A stretch of DNA of 60,503 bases from Martensiomyces pterosporus (lineage: Eukaryota > Kickxellomycota > Kickxellomycetes > Kickxellales > Kickxellaceae), in assembly GCA_025201845.1 (NCBI GenBank), contig MU603964.1, positions 4,067 to 64,569 on the forward strand, written 5' to 3'. Position 1 is the first letter of the stretch, and every line of letters begins with the position of its first letter. The notes beneath the pieces were generated by a model. The model did no database searches, was not told the DNA's origin, and saw only the letters and a program-made list of their open reading frames with translations. Of this stretch, positions 47,047 through 57,378 are shown one piece after another. A program made the position numbers and the translations under genes.

Positions 47047-50000
47047 GCGCTGCCTGACGCTTGTGCGGTTTCTGTGTCTATGGTGGCGTGCCGTTTGTAT
47101 TTTTTGGTCGCTGTCCAAGGGCTGAGGGAATAAGCGAGGGACCTATATGAGGAACAGTAACAGCACAAATGAAGAATAAGAAGGTTGCAGGAGAGCAGGG
47201 CACAATGGAGAGTGAGGAGTGAGGGCCTGGAAAAGAGCGAGTGGATGTGGATGGAAAGGGCAGATTCGGTAAACAAGGAGAAAAGTAAAAGGAAGGAGGC
47301 ATATGCGCTGAGAGAAAGGGGGGATAAAAAGAATTAATCCGGGACGGGCAGACGTATAAAGGGGCGGGTGGGGGATACAATTATGTGCTGTCGGCTAAGC
47401 GGGTACATATTGGATACATGAGCGACACTGGTCGAGGCAGAATAAACGGAAGGTCGCTTGAGGAGGGGCAGGGGATGGACATTGCGCTTTCACACATACG
47501 CATATCCATTTATTAACAGCACATAATGTGTGGGCGGCGACGGGCGGGGTGGGATGGGTTGGATGAATGGGGGCGGCTGGGGACGCTGCGAGAAGACAAT
47601 GCATGAAAAAAGACTGCTTTGCAGAAAGACGCAACACAATTTTCCCTTTCGGCTGCATGCGCGCAGGCAGGCAGGCAGGCATGTCCATGGATACCCGCGC
47701 GCTCGTATCCTTGGCAGGAAATCAGGCAGGCAGGCACAAGCAGCTCTCGGCAGTGGAGCGGGTGCGCATGCACACACCGAGGAAAGGCAGGCGCGGCGAG
47801 GCGGCTGGGGTGGAAAAAAGAGAACTGCAGCAGCAGCAGCAGCGGCGGCGGCGGCGTGTGCTGTTGGAGACACGTTTATTCAGCAGACGGCAAGTGTCGG
47901 AATAAATGGGCATACTTGTGGGCAAATGGACAGGCCAGGACAATGGGCAGTTAGTTGGTGGTGGCGGGTCAACTATGGCAGGTGGCGGCGGCGGGGCAGT
48001 TTCGACGTGCCCCTCCCCTCCCGCCTTGGCCCAAAGCACATAGAATGGCTGGCCAGCACATACATGAATGCGGAGCAGTGAGAGGAGCGCGGCAATATAC
48101 GAATGACCAAATGAGGTATCCTGCGTGGCGTGCCGCCATCACCTCCTCCCTCCGCTTCAGCTCGATATATGGATGGCTATTGCGGAGCAGCAGTGGCATA
48201 TAGCAAGCTGTAGGGGTGATGGAGGCGGCAAGCAATCTCTATTGCTGCACGTTGTATGGGGCAGTGGCCAAATTTAGCCATTTTCTTTAGGCCAGGGCAA
48301 GGGAAGTGGAACACAATGAACGAAGAGACTGGGGAAATCTCGGCCAAGGGCCTGCCTCTGTTCGCGTATGTTTCGATGTAGAGGCTGTGGAACTAATGAG
48401 AGCGGGATGGCGCAGCATGGTGGGGAGGGGGTTTGCTGGGCATGCGGGTAACAGCGTACTGGTAAATGAGGAAACCACATGCATCATCCATATATGCGAT
48501 GTCAGCAAGCGCTGGGAAGGAGGAGCGCAGAAACACGATGCATGCCAAAGTTGGGATTGGGACAGGATGCCACATATACGGATGTACGCATAAACATACA
48601 CTTACCGTTCGTGCAGGAGATAGAGATGGAGACAGAGAGGTGTGTGAATGGTGTGTCCGCTATGGAGAGGCAAACTGAGTGTGGTGTTTTTTTTTGTACA
48701 AATGAGCTTGGGATGGAGATAGCAGGGATGATAGGGATATAGCGTTGGGTTTGATTAATGAATGGCAGCACCATATAAATCCCAAATGGATGTATATGGT
48801 ATGTGAGAAACGCAATAATAATAGCAGGCAATGCTATGAAAGCAAGAGGAAAAGAGATGAGCCAGGGCTGTAGAGTGGAGCACGAAAAATAGGGAATGGA
48901 GGAGAGAGAAAGATTGCAAATCGTAGGTGTCAAGGGAGAGTGGGCGGGTGGTGGTTGTGGTGGGTGACCATTTCTTGCCTTAAGAGTGTTTTGCCATAGC
49001 AGTCGGCGGCCATGCTTTTATTTACACAGACAAGTAAAGCCGGGTGATTTGGTGACCGAGGAGGGGGAGGGGTGGCCGAGATGCGGTAGTCGAAGGAGGG
49101 GGTGTTGCTGAGGGGGAGCCGCCGCCACCCCCGAGGGACATGTTATGAGGGGAGGGTAGGAGGGAGGGTCCCGTGGTTCATTGTCTACGACGGAGGGAGG
49201 GTGAATGGCAGTAGGGCAGCAGCAGCAGCAGCAGCAGAGGCAGCAGAGGCAGCAACAGCAGCAGAGGCAACACGTATAAGGAGGAGTGGTCGAGGAAAAA
49301 AGGTGGCTAACAAGCACATTAAGGGACAATAGCTACCAGTGCAACAAGAGGCGACAAGGGAGGGAGAAGCAAGGCATCGGTTATCTTGCCAAATGCCGCG
49401 TATGGAATGCTCATTGCCTGCTGCCAGACAAATGGAACCGCACACAGCGCCATGGCCAAGCCCAGGCCATCCGAATACACGCCCGCGGGTGAGTCCTGGC
49501 CCACGCTGGGCCTTGGGCTTTCTTGCTGCCCAGATACACGCACAAGCACACATGCAGACGTGCCAGCAAGCGAGGGCATGTCTGGCTCGTTTGGTCTTTG
49601 GCCAGGTGCGCGCACGCAAACACAGGCGCCTTTCTTCTCACCCGTGTCTTCTGCATGATATTTCCCCCCTGTTCCCACCGCTTGTTCCTCATATTGCGAG
49701 CATGACACTCTCCCCTGTTGCAAGGCCAGGGAAAGACCCAGGCAATTGTCCACTGCATCAGCAGCGCACTTGGCGGCTTGCATTCTGTGTGCGTGTGTGT
49801 GTGCGTGTGTGTGTGCGTATCCGATTCGCAGTTTCCTCCATGCAAGCTGCTGCTGCGTTGTTCTACACTCGCTCCACTCTTTACGCCGTAAATGGCGGGC
49901 GCTGCTGTTGTTGAGCGGGCATGACGGCGGTCCTGGTCACCGTCCATTCCGCCCATCTTTTGTGTGCAGAGTCCACAGATGCGCCCCGGGGAACAATTGA

Positions 50001-50331
50001 GTAGGAAAAGGACGGGATTCGGTCATCACTGCACCTGATCCCCTGCCTTGGCTGCTGCTCATGGTGCTCTTCACATGCCTGGCTGAAGCTGCATCTGCCA
50101 GCACACGAGCTGAGTCAGGGCCAGCACAGCAGCTACTCGGCACGACAGGGGCGGCTGACAAAAAGGCTCACGGGCGTTGCTGAGCAGCACTACATGGCTT
50201 GGCCTGGCTTCTCTCTATTTCCGCCATTACATTTGCGCTTCAGCCGCCGTCTCGCACTGCCTTTTTTCGCATCGCACTGCCTGGTGGTCTCCTTTCGCGC
50301 AAAGAGAACAAATTTTGGACAGCTGTCCACA
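47047..50331. other. Long gene-free region upstream of the transcription factor
   Basis: About 3.3 kb without a supported gene. It is strongly purine-rich on the plus strand and holds CAG/CGG triplets (47828-47856), CAG runs (49217-49270), a GT run (49786-49818) and a plus-strand TATAAAG at 47355-47361. It may be an extended promoter and leader of the minus-strand regulator, or contain a noncoding transcript. Neither is shown. Confidence 0.5.
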
Positions 50332-51361
50332 ATGCTTCGGTTACCTGCTCGTGCATCCGTGGCTTTGCGTGCGGCAGGCGCTGGCAAGCGAGGCGCCTCA
50401 ACCAAAACCAGCAGCGGCGCTTCTGTTTACGTAACTTTCAGGGCCCTCAGCCCCACATCGCCCAGCAGCTCCAGCCTCGCCACAATCATCCTGAATAGCC
50501 CAAGGGCCAATACGTTCGACTATTCGACTCTTTTGGCCCTCAGCGATGCCATCGCCCAGGTCGAGGCTGCAAAGGGCACTCGTGCACTGGTTCTAAGCTC
50601 TGCCATAGGCGGCATTTTTTCCGGTGGCTTCCACCTGCCGGCGTTCAGCCAGATCGCACGAGACGATTTCCTGCGCCTCTGGACCCTGGCTAAAACCGTC
50701 TACCGGCGCATCCACGCGCTCCCAGTCCCGTCCATAGCGGCTATTAACGGCCACGCCCTCGGCTTGGGCTGCGTCTTGGCCATGGGTGAGTAAACAGCCA
50801 CTCACACAGCATCCCGCTCCTGGCTGCCTTTCTCTGCATGCTGCTGACCCTCTTGCTGCTTTCTGCGCTGTTCTGCCGCATTCTGCCCTTGCACTCATGC
50901 TGGGATGCTGTGTAGCCTGCCAGCGCCGCTTCATGGTCCAAGGCACTGCTGCTATAGGCCTCAACGAGGCTGCTGTTGGCCTGCCCGTCCCTGAGTGGCT
51001 TGCCATCCGCTACAGAGACCTCACATCGCCTCGAGCCGCAGAGCAGCTGCTTCCCACCGGGGCGTCTCTTTCGGCTAGCCAGGCCCTTGAAATTGGCTTG
51101 GTCGACGCCATATTCGAGTCCAGGGATTCTATGGATGCAGCCGCCGCTAGCCACCTTTTGGCAGCAACAGCTGTCTCGCAATCAGCGCAGGCCGAGACGA
51201 TCCGCAATCTGAGGTGCGCTTACCTACGCCAGTTCGACGCCCTTTTTGAAGCCGACAACGAGCAGTTCTGGTGTGCAGTCAGTCGGCCCGAAACACAGCA
51301 GGGGATCTCTGATGCTCTAGCACAACTCAAGGCTCGAAGCAGGAGCAAAGGCAAGAAGTAG
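50332..51361 (+). CDS. Enoyl-CoA hydratase/isomerase family protein, delta-isomerase-like (two exons)
   Basis: Exons are 50332-50785 and 50916-51361, with a 130-nt intron (GTGAGT..TGTAG). The joined 299-residue protein is a crotonase-fold enzyme. It carries ATIILNSPRANTFDYSTL, the oxyanion-hole segment GIFSGGFHLPAF, then INGHALGLGCVLAMACQRRF spanning the splice site. GLNEAAVGLPVPEW follows and supplies the Glu used by enoyl-CoA delta-isomerases. This points to isomerisation of unsaturated fatty acyl-CoA during beta-oxidation. The N-terminus (MLRLPARASVALRAAGAGKR) looks mitochondrial; no peroxisomal SKL-type end is present (it ends SKGKK). Another crotonase activity is possible. Confidence 0.87.
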
Positions 51362-51937
51362 ATATCCCCACGCAGGCGATTTTCTAACTGCGAGCCGGCA
51401 TGGTCGCTCTGGGTGTAATACTGCCTCTCCCCAGCCATATGCGAGTTCCAGCATACGGCCCAGTTATTCCCTTGGTGCTACTGCTTGAGCATGGGCGATT
51501 TAATTTGGTGTCTCCCTCCCTCCATGTCGTCCTTTTGTTTTTGTGCAGGTAATGGCCCTCGTCCCCCATTCAAGAGCAGTAGCGGCAATTTAGTGTGCCG
51601 AATGCGACTTTGAGCTGCAGTAGAGCAGCCAACGCATTCCAGCGTGTTGGCAATACAAGAAGCTTCAGATATCTACGCACAAAGGAATGATGCGAAGAAA
51701 AAACCACGCGGGCTTATTTAACTGCGAAATACGGCAGAGGGAGCCCAGTTTATTTCTGGAATGAGCACACGCAGCATGGATGAGAAGCAGAAGTGTGAGG
51801 TGGCCAAAGCTACACGCCAACGTCCAAATTAGAGTTTTGCATTGCTCCGCCACGATCGCATATTCCGCTCGCAGCAGCAGACGGGGCGCATGTTCCACGT
51901 GATCCTCGTGCGTGCTTTCCGAGCTGCTTTCTCCTGG
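51362..51937. other. Convergent 3' intergenic region
   Basis: About 576 bp between the enoyl-CoA isomerase-like gene and the cyclophilin gene. Nothing recognised. Confidence 0.6.
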
Positions 51938-52576
51938 TCAGAGCTCGACACGAAGAGGACTCTCGGTCTCCTCGATATTGAGCTCACCGCACTCGGCAAT
52001 GACGATGTCCTCGTCAGGCTTGTCCCTTGTAGCCCTGGTGTCCTCAATCGTCTTGACGACATCCATGCCCTCGAGGACCTTGCCAAAGACGACGTGACGG
52101 CCATCGAGCCACGAGGTGGTCACGGTGGTGATGAAGAACTGCGAGCCATTGGTGTCGGGGCCAGCGTTGGCCATGGAGAGCACGCCGGGGCCGGTGTGGC
52201 GAAGCTTGAAGTTCTCGTCGTTGAACTTGGTGCCGTAGATGGACTTGCCGCCAGTGCCGTCGCCGTTGGTAAAGTCGCCGCCCTGAATCATAAAGTCCTT
52301 GATGACGCGGTGGAACGTGCTGCCCTTGTATCCAAAGCCCTTCTCACCAGTAGCAAGGGCGCGGAAGTTCTCGGTGGTCTTGGGCACGGTCTTGCCGAAC
52401 AGCCCAATGACGATGCGGCCAAGGGCCTTGTCGCCCTGCTTGATGTCAAAGTACACCTTGTTGGTGACAACGGGGCCACGCGCAGCCTCAACAAGGCGAG
52501 CGCTCAGGGTCATCATCATGATGATCGCAAAGTAGAAGAGGCCGGAGGCCCGCAGAAGAGCAAAGGGGAGCTTCAT
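51938..52576 (-). CDS. Secretory-pathway cyclophilin (peptidyl-prolyl isomerase)
   Basis: A 212-residue cyclophilin B-type prolyl isomerase. A signal peptide or anchor (about 1-30, [20 protein letters not shown]) precedes a complete domain with [52 protein letters not shown] and CGELNIEE. The catalytic Arg, Phe and Gln and the cyclosporin-binding Trp are all present. It assists folding in the endoplasmic reticulum. The C-terminus ends RVEL rather than HDEL or KDEL, so retention is uncertain. The first ATG is 52576; the frame opens with TTG 18 bases earlier. Confidence 0.94.
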   Translation of the reverse strand: MKLPFALLRASGLFYFAIIMMMTLSARLVEAARGPVVTNKVYFDIKQGDKALGRIVIGLFGKTVPKTTENFRALATGEKGFGYKGSTFHRVIKDFMIQGGDFTNGDGTGGKSIYGTKFNDENFKLRHTGPGVLSMANAGPDTNGSQFFITTVTTSWLDGRHVVFGKVLEGMDVVKTIEDTRATRDKPDEDIVIAECGELNIEETESPLRVEL

Positions 52577-52774
52577 CGCGCCGGCGGTATACAAACAAAT
52601 ATGCTTTTTTTTGCTTTAGCGTGGCGTACTTGTGCTGTGGCTGCTGGTTTTCGCCGGATATAGAATGTGGTTGCAAAACAGCAATGGAGAACCACAAGTG
52701 GGCAATAGTGGAGAGCGTGGGTGAAAGGGAGGAGAGGTAGGCAGGGCGCAAAACCAAGGCGCCCTGCATGCAAG

Positions 52775-52781
52775 TTATATA
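52775..52781 (-). promoter_or_regulatory. TATA box of the cyclophilin gene
   Basis: TATATAA on the minus strand, about 200 nt upstream of the ATG at 52576. Confidence 0.5.
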
Positions 52782-53020
52782 GCGGTGGCCCGCAACAGCC
52801 TCTTTGCTTCTCGGCCTACCACGTCAGCTCTGCAGCGACGTGGCTCGGCTTGACAATGAAGCCAAAGCGCCGGGGAGCCGGGCGGGCTGGGGAAGCAGCA
52901 GGCACTTGGAAGCCAATCACAGCGCTGGAGGGGGGCATACACAGCTTTTTGGTCAGGAATGCATGTGTAATCGAGCAGGGGGAGGAAGCGGTGCTGGGCT
53001 GCTAAGCAGGATCAGCGCTG

Positions 53021-53055
53021 TTTTTTTTATTTTTTTTTATTTTTTTTATTTTTTT
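53021..53055. repeat. Interrupted poly-T tract
   Basis: Runs of seven to eight T separated by single A residues, with a 9-10 bp period, inside a divergent promoter. Such tracts can exclude nucleosomes; that role is inference. Confidence 0.8.
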
Positions 53056-53372
53056 GGGGAGGGCGCTTAGCGACCAGCGTGCAGCCACGGCGCACACAAG
53101 GCCGCTCAACGGCGGGCAGCCAGCGCTTGGCCCATGAGTGCTAGCGCACGCAAGGCAGAAAAACCCCTTTCTTTTCCTCTTGGATCATAGCAGTCTCTGT
53201 TGTTTTCCGTCTTCTTTCTTTGGTGCTCCACTCTCACGACACCCGCACACACACACCATTTCGCCGCGTGGCACCAGGCATACGGCCAACTCCATTACCG
53301 AAACGACGCAGAGCGCCCGACAGCTTTGCAGCAAGAACCCCTGCACACAAGCTAAAGGAAACAGAGTACAAA

Positions 53373-54386
53373 ATGAGTTCCAGCGCGCTTCAAACGGCCA
53401 TTCCCATCTTGGCGTACTGCGGGTCGTCAATCACAATGACGCTCGTCAACAAGCTTGTTCTGTCCAGCTTTGAATACCACATGGTGTTTTTCATGCTGGC
53501 GGTCCAGGCGCTTGGGAGCGTGGCACTGATGGTTCTCGCTCACTATGCCGGCCTCAACGTCAAATTCCGCGCAATGAACAAGGCCGACGCAACCACCTGG
53601 TTCCCAGTCGCGTGCTCGCAGGCGCTGATGCTGTACACAGGAGGCAAGGCGCTCGAGTACCTCAACGTTCCCCTGTTCACGGTGTTCAAGAACCTGACCA
53701 TCATTGCCGTCGCGTATGGCGAAAAGTGGGTGTTCAGTGCCTCGGTTACCCCGCTCATGCTCGCCTCGTTCTCCCTGATGGCCCTGTCCTCGCTGGTCGG
53801 CGCGTGGAACGACATCACGTTTAACGGCTGGGGGTACTTTTGGATGTCCTTCAACTGCTTCGCCTCGGCCACCTTTGTCATCCACATGCGCAAGGTCATC
53901 AGGCAGGTCAACTTCAAGGACTTTGACACGGTCTACTTCAACAACCTCCTTACTCTCCCAATCTACCTGGTCATGAGCCTCATCCAGGAGGACTGGTCCG
54001 GCTTCACGACATACTACTCGAACCCCGAGCACAGCGCCGAGCTCCACGCGTTTGTCCAGGGTATGCTTGTCTCGGGCGTCGCCGCCTTTGCTATCTCGTA
54101 CTGCTCGCCCTGGTGTCTGCGCACCACGTCGTCGACCACCTACTCGATGATTGGCGCCCTCAACAAGCTCCCCATTGCCCTCTTTGCCATGCTCTGGTTC
54201 CCGGACCCCATTACTGCTGGCGGTGTGCTTGCTGTCCTGCTTGGCTTTGCTGCTGGCCTTGTGTACACGCACGCAAAAAACGTCCAGAAGCGCGAGCAGC
54301 CTCAGGGCGCCCAAGTCCTCCCTCCGCCCATCTCCATGGACAGGCTGGATCAGGGCAGCCGCGAAGCCCATCCCAGCTCCAAATAG
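53373..54386 (+). CDS. VRG4: GDP-mannose transporter of the Golgi
   Basis: A 337-residue nucleotide-sugar transporter with about ten helices that exchanges GDP-mannose for GMP across the Golgi membrane, needed for mannoprotein and glycolipid mannosylation. Family features are SITMTLVNKLVLSSFEYHM near the N-terminus, FTVFKNLTIIAVAYGEKWVF (FKNLT near 105) and the substrate-binding GALNKLPIALFAML near 260. The start at 53373 gives the usual short N-terminus; the frame upstream to 53220 is leader. The C-terminal 30 residues are cytosolic and polar. Confidence 0.95.
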   Translation: MSSSALQTAIPILAYCGSSITMTLVNKLVLSSFEYHMVFFMLAVQALGSVALMVLAHYAGLNVKFRAMNKADATTWFPVACSQALMLYTGGKALEYLNVPLFTVFKNLTIIAVAYGEKWVFSASVTPLMLASFSLMALSSLVGAWNDITFNGWGYFWMSFNCFASATFVIHMRKVIRQVNFKDFDTVYFNNLLTLPIYLVMSLIQEDWSGFTTYYSNPEHSAELHAFVQGMLVSGVAAFAISYCSPWCLRTTSSTTYSMIGALNKLPIALFAMLWFPDPITAGGVLAVLLGFAAGLVYTHAKNVQKREQPQGAQVLPPPISMDRLDQGSREAHPSSK

Positions 54387-54761
54387 ACACCCTTGTTTCT
54401 AGCATTATGTTGCTCTTCCCGTCTTCCCTCTGTGCGCTAGCTCGCAATGAAAAAGAAAGCCAAAACAGCACTGCTCCCTGTTATTTTCCGGCGCGAGTGG
54501 CAGCGGCTCACAGCACGCACATATTGGGTGGCGAATGTTGGGTCTATGGTCTATGGTTTATTTACAATGACAGCGCATCCAGAAACATCTACTACGGCGG
54601 GCAGTGTACAGCACCGCGTCTTGGCCTCGAAAGAGCATCCATCCCATCTACAGTCGAGTGTGGCAGCAGTAGACCAAAGCAAAGGCTGTGTGCATAATAA
54701 GTACATGGTCTCTGGCGATCTCCAAACCACACTGCAGCCCGCGGGCTGGAGGTGTGCAGCA

Positions 54762-55226
54762 TTGCTATGCTCAGCGGTAAAAGTTTAGGTAGCAGGAGGT
54801 TTTCGTCATTAAACGGCAGGCTCAATACGAGTGACCGCCGAGTAAATAAAGTCAAATGCCTGGGTCATCATCGCTAGCAGTGGATCCACGTCAACTCGAA
54901 CAAGCAGGCGACGGCATGCAACACGTACCACTCATGTACAAACCTGGCACGTGCGTGGGACACCCGCGCTCGAACGCAAGGGCATCCTGCGATTCCCTAC
55001 TCCACGGATCAGCAAGAAAAAAGGCCACAGGCAAGCATGGTTTAGTTCACGCGCACGATACTGGACACAGCACGTCCACGACGTGGCGATTGCGAGGCAG
55101 AGGGCTCTGCAAGCTGCGCTCAGCGATAAAAATTTAGGTAGCAGGTGGTTTTCGTCATTAAACAAGTAGGCTCAAAACGAGTGGCTACTGGATAAATAAA
55201 GTCAAATGCCTGGGTCATCATAGCAG
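54762..55226. repeat. Two diverged direct copies of a ~110-bp element
   Basis: Copy one is about 54762-54876 and copy two about 55111-55226, offset 349-350 bp. Shared blocks in the same order are TTTAGGTAGCAGG, GGTTTTCGTCATTAAAC, AGGCTCAA, ACGAGTG and AAATAAAGTCAAATGCC followed by TGGGTCATCAT. Flanking sequence is much less similar. Confidence 0.85.
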
Positions 55227-55371
55227 CAGCAGAAGCACAGCCGAGCAGACAGACACTTACCAAGCGACATTGAAATTGAGCGCCACAGGACGCAGCACAA
55301 GAACAAGGAGGACAGACAGAGCAGAGTGGAGAAGAAGCACAGGCGAGGGGTGGACGCTCCTACGGGCCAGG

Positions 55372-55378
55372 CTTTATA
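55372..55378 (-). promoter_or_regulatory. Unassigned TATA box
   Basis: TATAAAG on the minus strand with downstream spacing like that of other genes here (ATG 102 nt away at 55270), but no confirmed coding gene behind it. Confidence 0.4.
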
Positions 55379-55704
55379 CCACACAGCCACCACAGCTGGT
55401 TCAGAGCGGGCTACGAAAATTTTTTCAACCGCTTGATCCGATCCGTGTAATCGCAGGTTGGCGCGGGGGCACGCACTGATGACGACGATGGTGGCGACGG
55501 TGACGGTGATCGGCTCGCCTCCTCGCCATTGCGCAAAGGGAGGCCAGGTCGAATGCCAGCGCAAGACACCAAAGCCGTGCAGTACTCAGCTATGGCATGG
55601 GAGCACAGCTATGCCTTGGAGCGGTGTTTTATTGCAGCAGCTGAGTATGAAGAACTGCGGGGAAAAGAAAGAAAAAGGCTGGAGTCTGATGCCCAGCAGG
55701 GTGT

Positions 55705-56298
55705 TCAGAGGTCGGCCTGGGCAAGCTGGCGCGTGCCGTCCTTGTCAATGACCTTGATGGTGAACTCTGGGAAGTCGATAAGGAAGCGGGACTTGAGCAC
55801 CTCAAAGCACTTCTTTACAATGTCCAGCGCCTTTTCCAGGGTAATGTCTGGTGTGTACTCGCGGTCCATCACAGAGTACAGGAAGTACGAGCAATAGCCA
55901 TGTGCCGCATAAGGAACCTTTGCCATGGCCGCCAAGTAGTCGATCCAGTACAGCGATGCCTCGCCGGAATTCTTGTCGTATCCAGCAACGAGGATGTTTA
56001 CCTGGTATGGCTTGCGCGAGCGCAGGGCCCTGGCCAGCTCGCCCCTGAGGAAGGTCGCCGACTCGCTAGGAGACAGGTCCTGCGAGTTGCGCACGCTGTA
56101 AAGTTTGACGTTGCCTTGAATGTACTCTGAGAAGTTTGACGTGTCTCCAGGCTCCCCGCTGACCGACATGAGCGCCAGGGGCGACAGCTGCCATGTCTTG
56201 TCCTGGTTCTTCTTCATTTTGACGATGGAGTGGACGACACTCGTGTCCGTCACCGACACCACAAAGTCCTTTCCTGCAATCGCGAACTGCGCTTCCAT
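55705..56298 (-). CDS. PRE1: 20S proteasome subunit beta type-4
   Basis: A 197-residue non-catalytic beta subunit of the 20S core particle (yeast Pre1/beta4, human PSMB2). It lacks a propeptide and an N-terminal catalytic Thr, starting MEAQFAIAGKDFVVSVTDTS. It carries the family segments WQLSPLALMSVSGEPGD, GELARALRSRKPYQVNIL, LYWIDYLAAMAKVPYAAHGY and TIKVIDKDGTRQ. Length matches the family, and the first ATG is 56298. Confidence 0.95.
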   Translation of the reverse strand: MEAQFAIAGKDFVVSVTDTSVVHSIVKMKKNQDKTWQLSPLALMSVSGEPGDTSNFSEYIQGNVKLYSVRNSQDLSPSESATFLRGELARALRSRKPYQVNILVAGYDKNSGEASLYWIDYLAAMAKVPYAAHGYCSYFLYSVMDREYTPDITLEKALDIVKKCFEVLKSRFLIDFPEFTIKVIDKDGTRQLAQADL

Positions 56299-57378
56299 GA
56301 TTCAGAGATAGCCAAAGCCTTGGTGTGTGTAGCAAGAGCAGAAATGCGCAAAGGTTGGCAAGCAAAAAGCAGAAAAGCGCTGGCGATACAGCCGCCGCGA
56401 AAGCTGCCCACGGCTTGAGCAAAAAGCAGGCGGCGAGTGTGCTGGCTAGCCTGGCTGTCTAGCGATTACGTACCCCCGCCGCCTCATCAGATGGGCACAG
56501 CCCCAAGTGCCCGAATGCTATTGGCTGCAGGTTAGCCCCATGAGACCGTATGCGCCTTGTGCACGCTATCCACACAAGCTATTGCCGCTTAGCATCCGTG
56601 CAGCCAGTGTGGGTTCTCGGGCTCGCAAGCCCTGCCACATTATAGCCGCTTGTCTCAGCCCAGCGGCATAGGTGACAGCGTCCCTAATCGTGCTAGCCGG
56701 TGGCATAGGCCTGCGGCCAAAAAAGAAGTTGAGGCGAAACCGCGTTTAGCGCGGAACGCACAAGTGAGCCGGATGTGCCTGCCGTTCGCATGAATCTCAC
56801 TACGGTCAACAAGCTGATCAAGAGCAGCCGCTAAATTGACACCCCGTAATATTAACGAAGACTGTGCTGGTAGCTGATTGCACATCAGTAGTGAGTGGCA
56901 GCCTGACCATCAATCGAGCCTGGGTCCAGGCCGCTGTGCTGATGCTCCTCCGCATCACACCGCCCCCGCATCGGCTTTTGCTGTATACGCAAGTACTTGG
57001 AGTCCACACACTCTCTTAGCTCATCGGCTGCGGCAGAATGCTCATGGCAAATCGGGTCCCCTCTCTGCCTGCATGCTGCCTAGGTTGAGATATGCGCGTG
57101 GGTTATTCTGATCGGCTTTTGAGATCGGAGAGGAGCGCATTACCGCTGCCTTATCATCTGGCTTGCATTAGTTTGGAACTGTGGTTTGAGCGACAGCTGT
57201 TTGCAATCCCGTATCTGTGGCTGCCAGCAGCAAAGGCCCCATCCCAATGCATATATAAGCCAAAACACCCTCGCCGTGTCCACAACGCAGCATTGGTAAG
57301 ACATCTTGGCGACCTTCATTGCTTTGAGCATCTCTTGTTATTCAAGTTAACTCCGTGTTAATATCTAGTATCTCCAGT
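56299..57378. other. Divergent intergenic region
   Basis: About 1.1 kb between the proteasome subunit gene and the first repetitive secreted protein, with a plus-strand TATATAAG at 57252-57259. Nothing else recognised. Confidence 0.6.
57252..57259 (+). promoter_or_regulatory. TATA box of the repetitive secreted protein gene at 57379
   Basis: TATATAAG, about 120 nt upstream of the ATG at 57379. Confidence 0.6.

Larger units (their letters stand above)
52577..53372. other. Divergent promoter region of cyclophilin and VRG4
   Basis: About 796 bp with a minus-strand TATATAA at 52775-52781 for the cyclophilin gene and a long interrupted T tract at 53021-53055. No gene is supported. Confidence 0.65.
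54387..55704. other. Intergenic region with a duplicated element
   Basis: About 1.3 kb between VRG4 and the proteasome gene. It contains two diverged copies of an element 350 bp apart, and a minus-strand TATAAAG (55372-55378) followed 102 nt later by ATGTCGCTTG and a consensus splice donor GTAAGT (55260-55255). A small spliced or very short gene is possible but its further exons cannot be placed. Confidence 0.5.
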
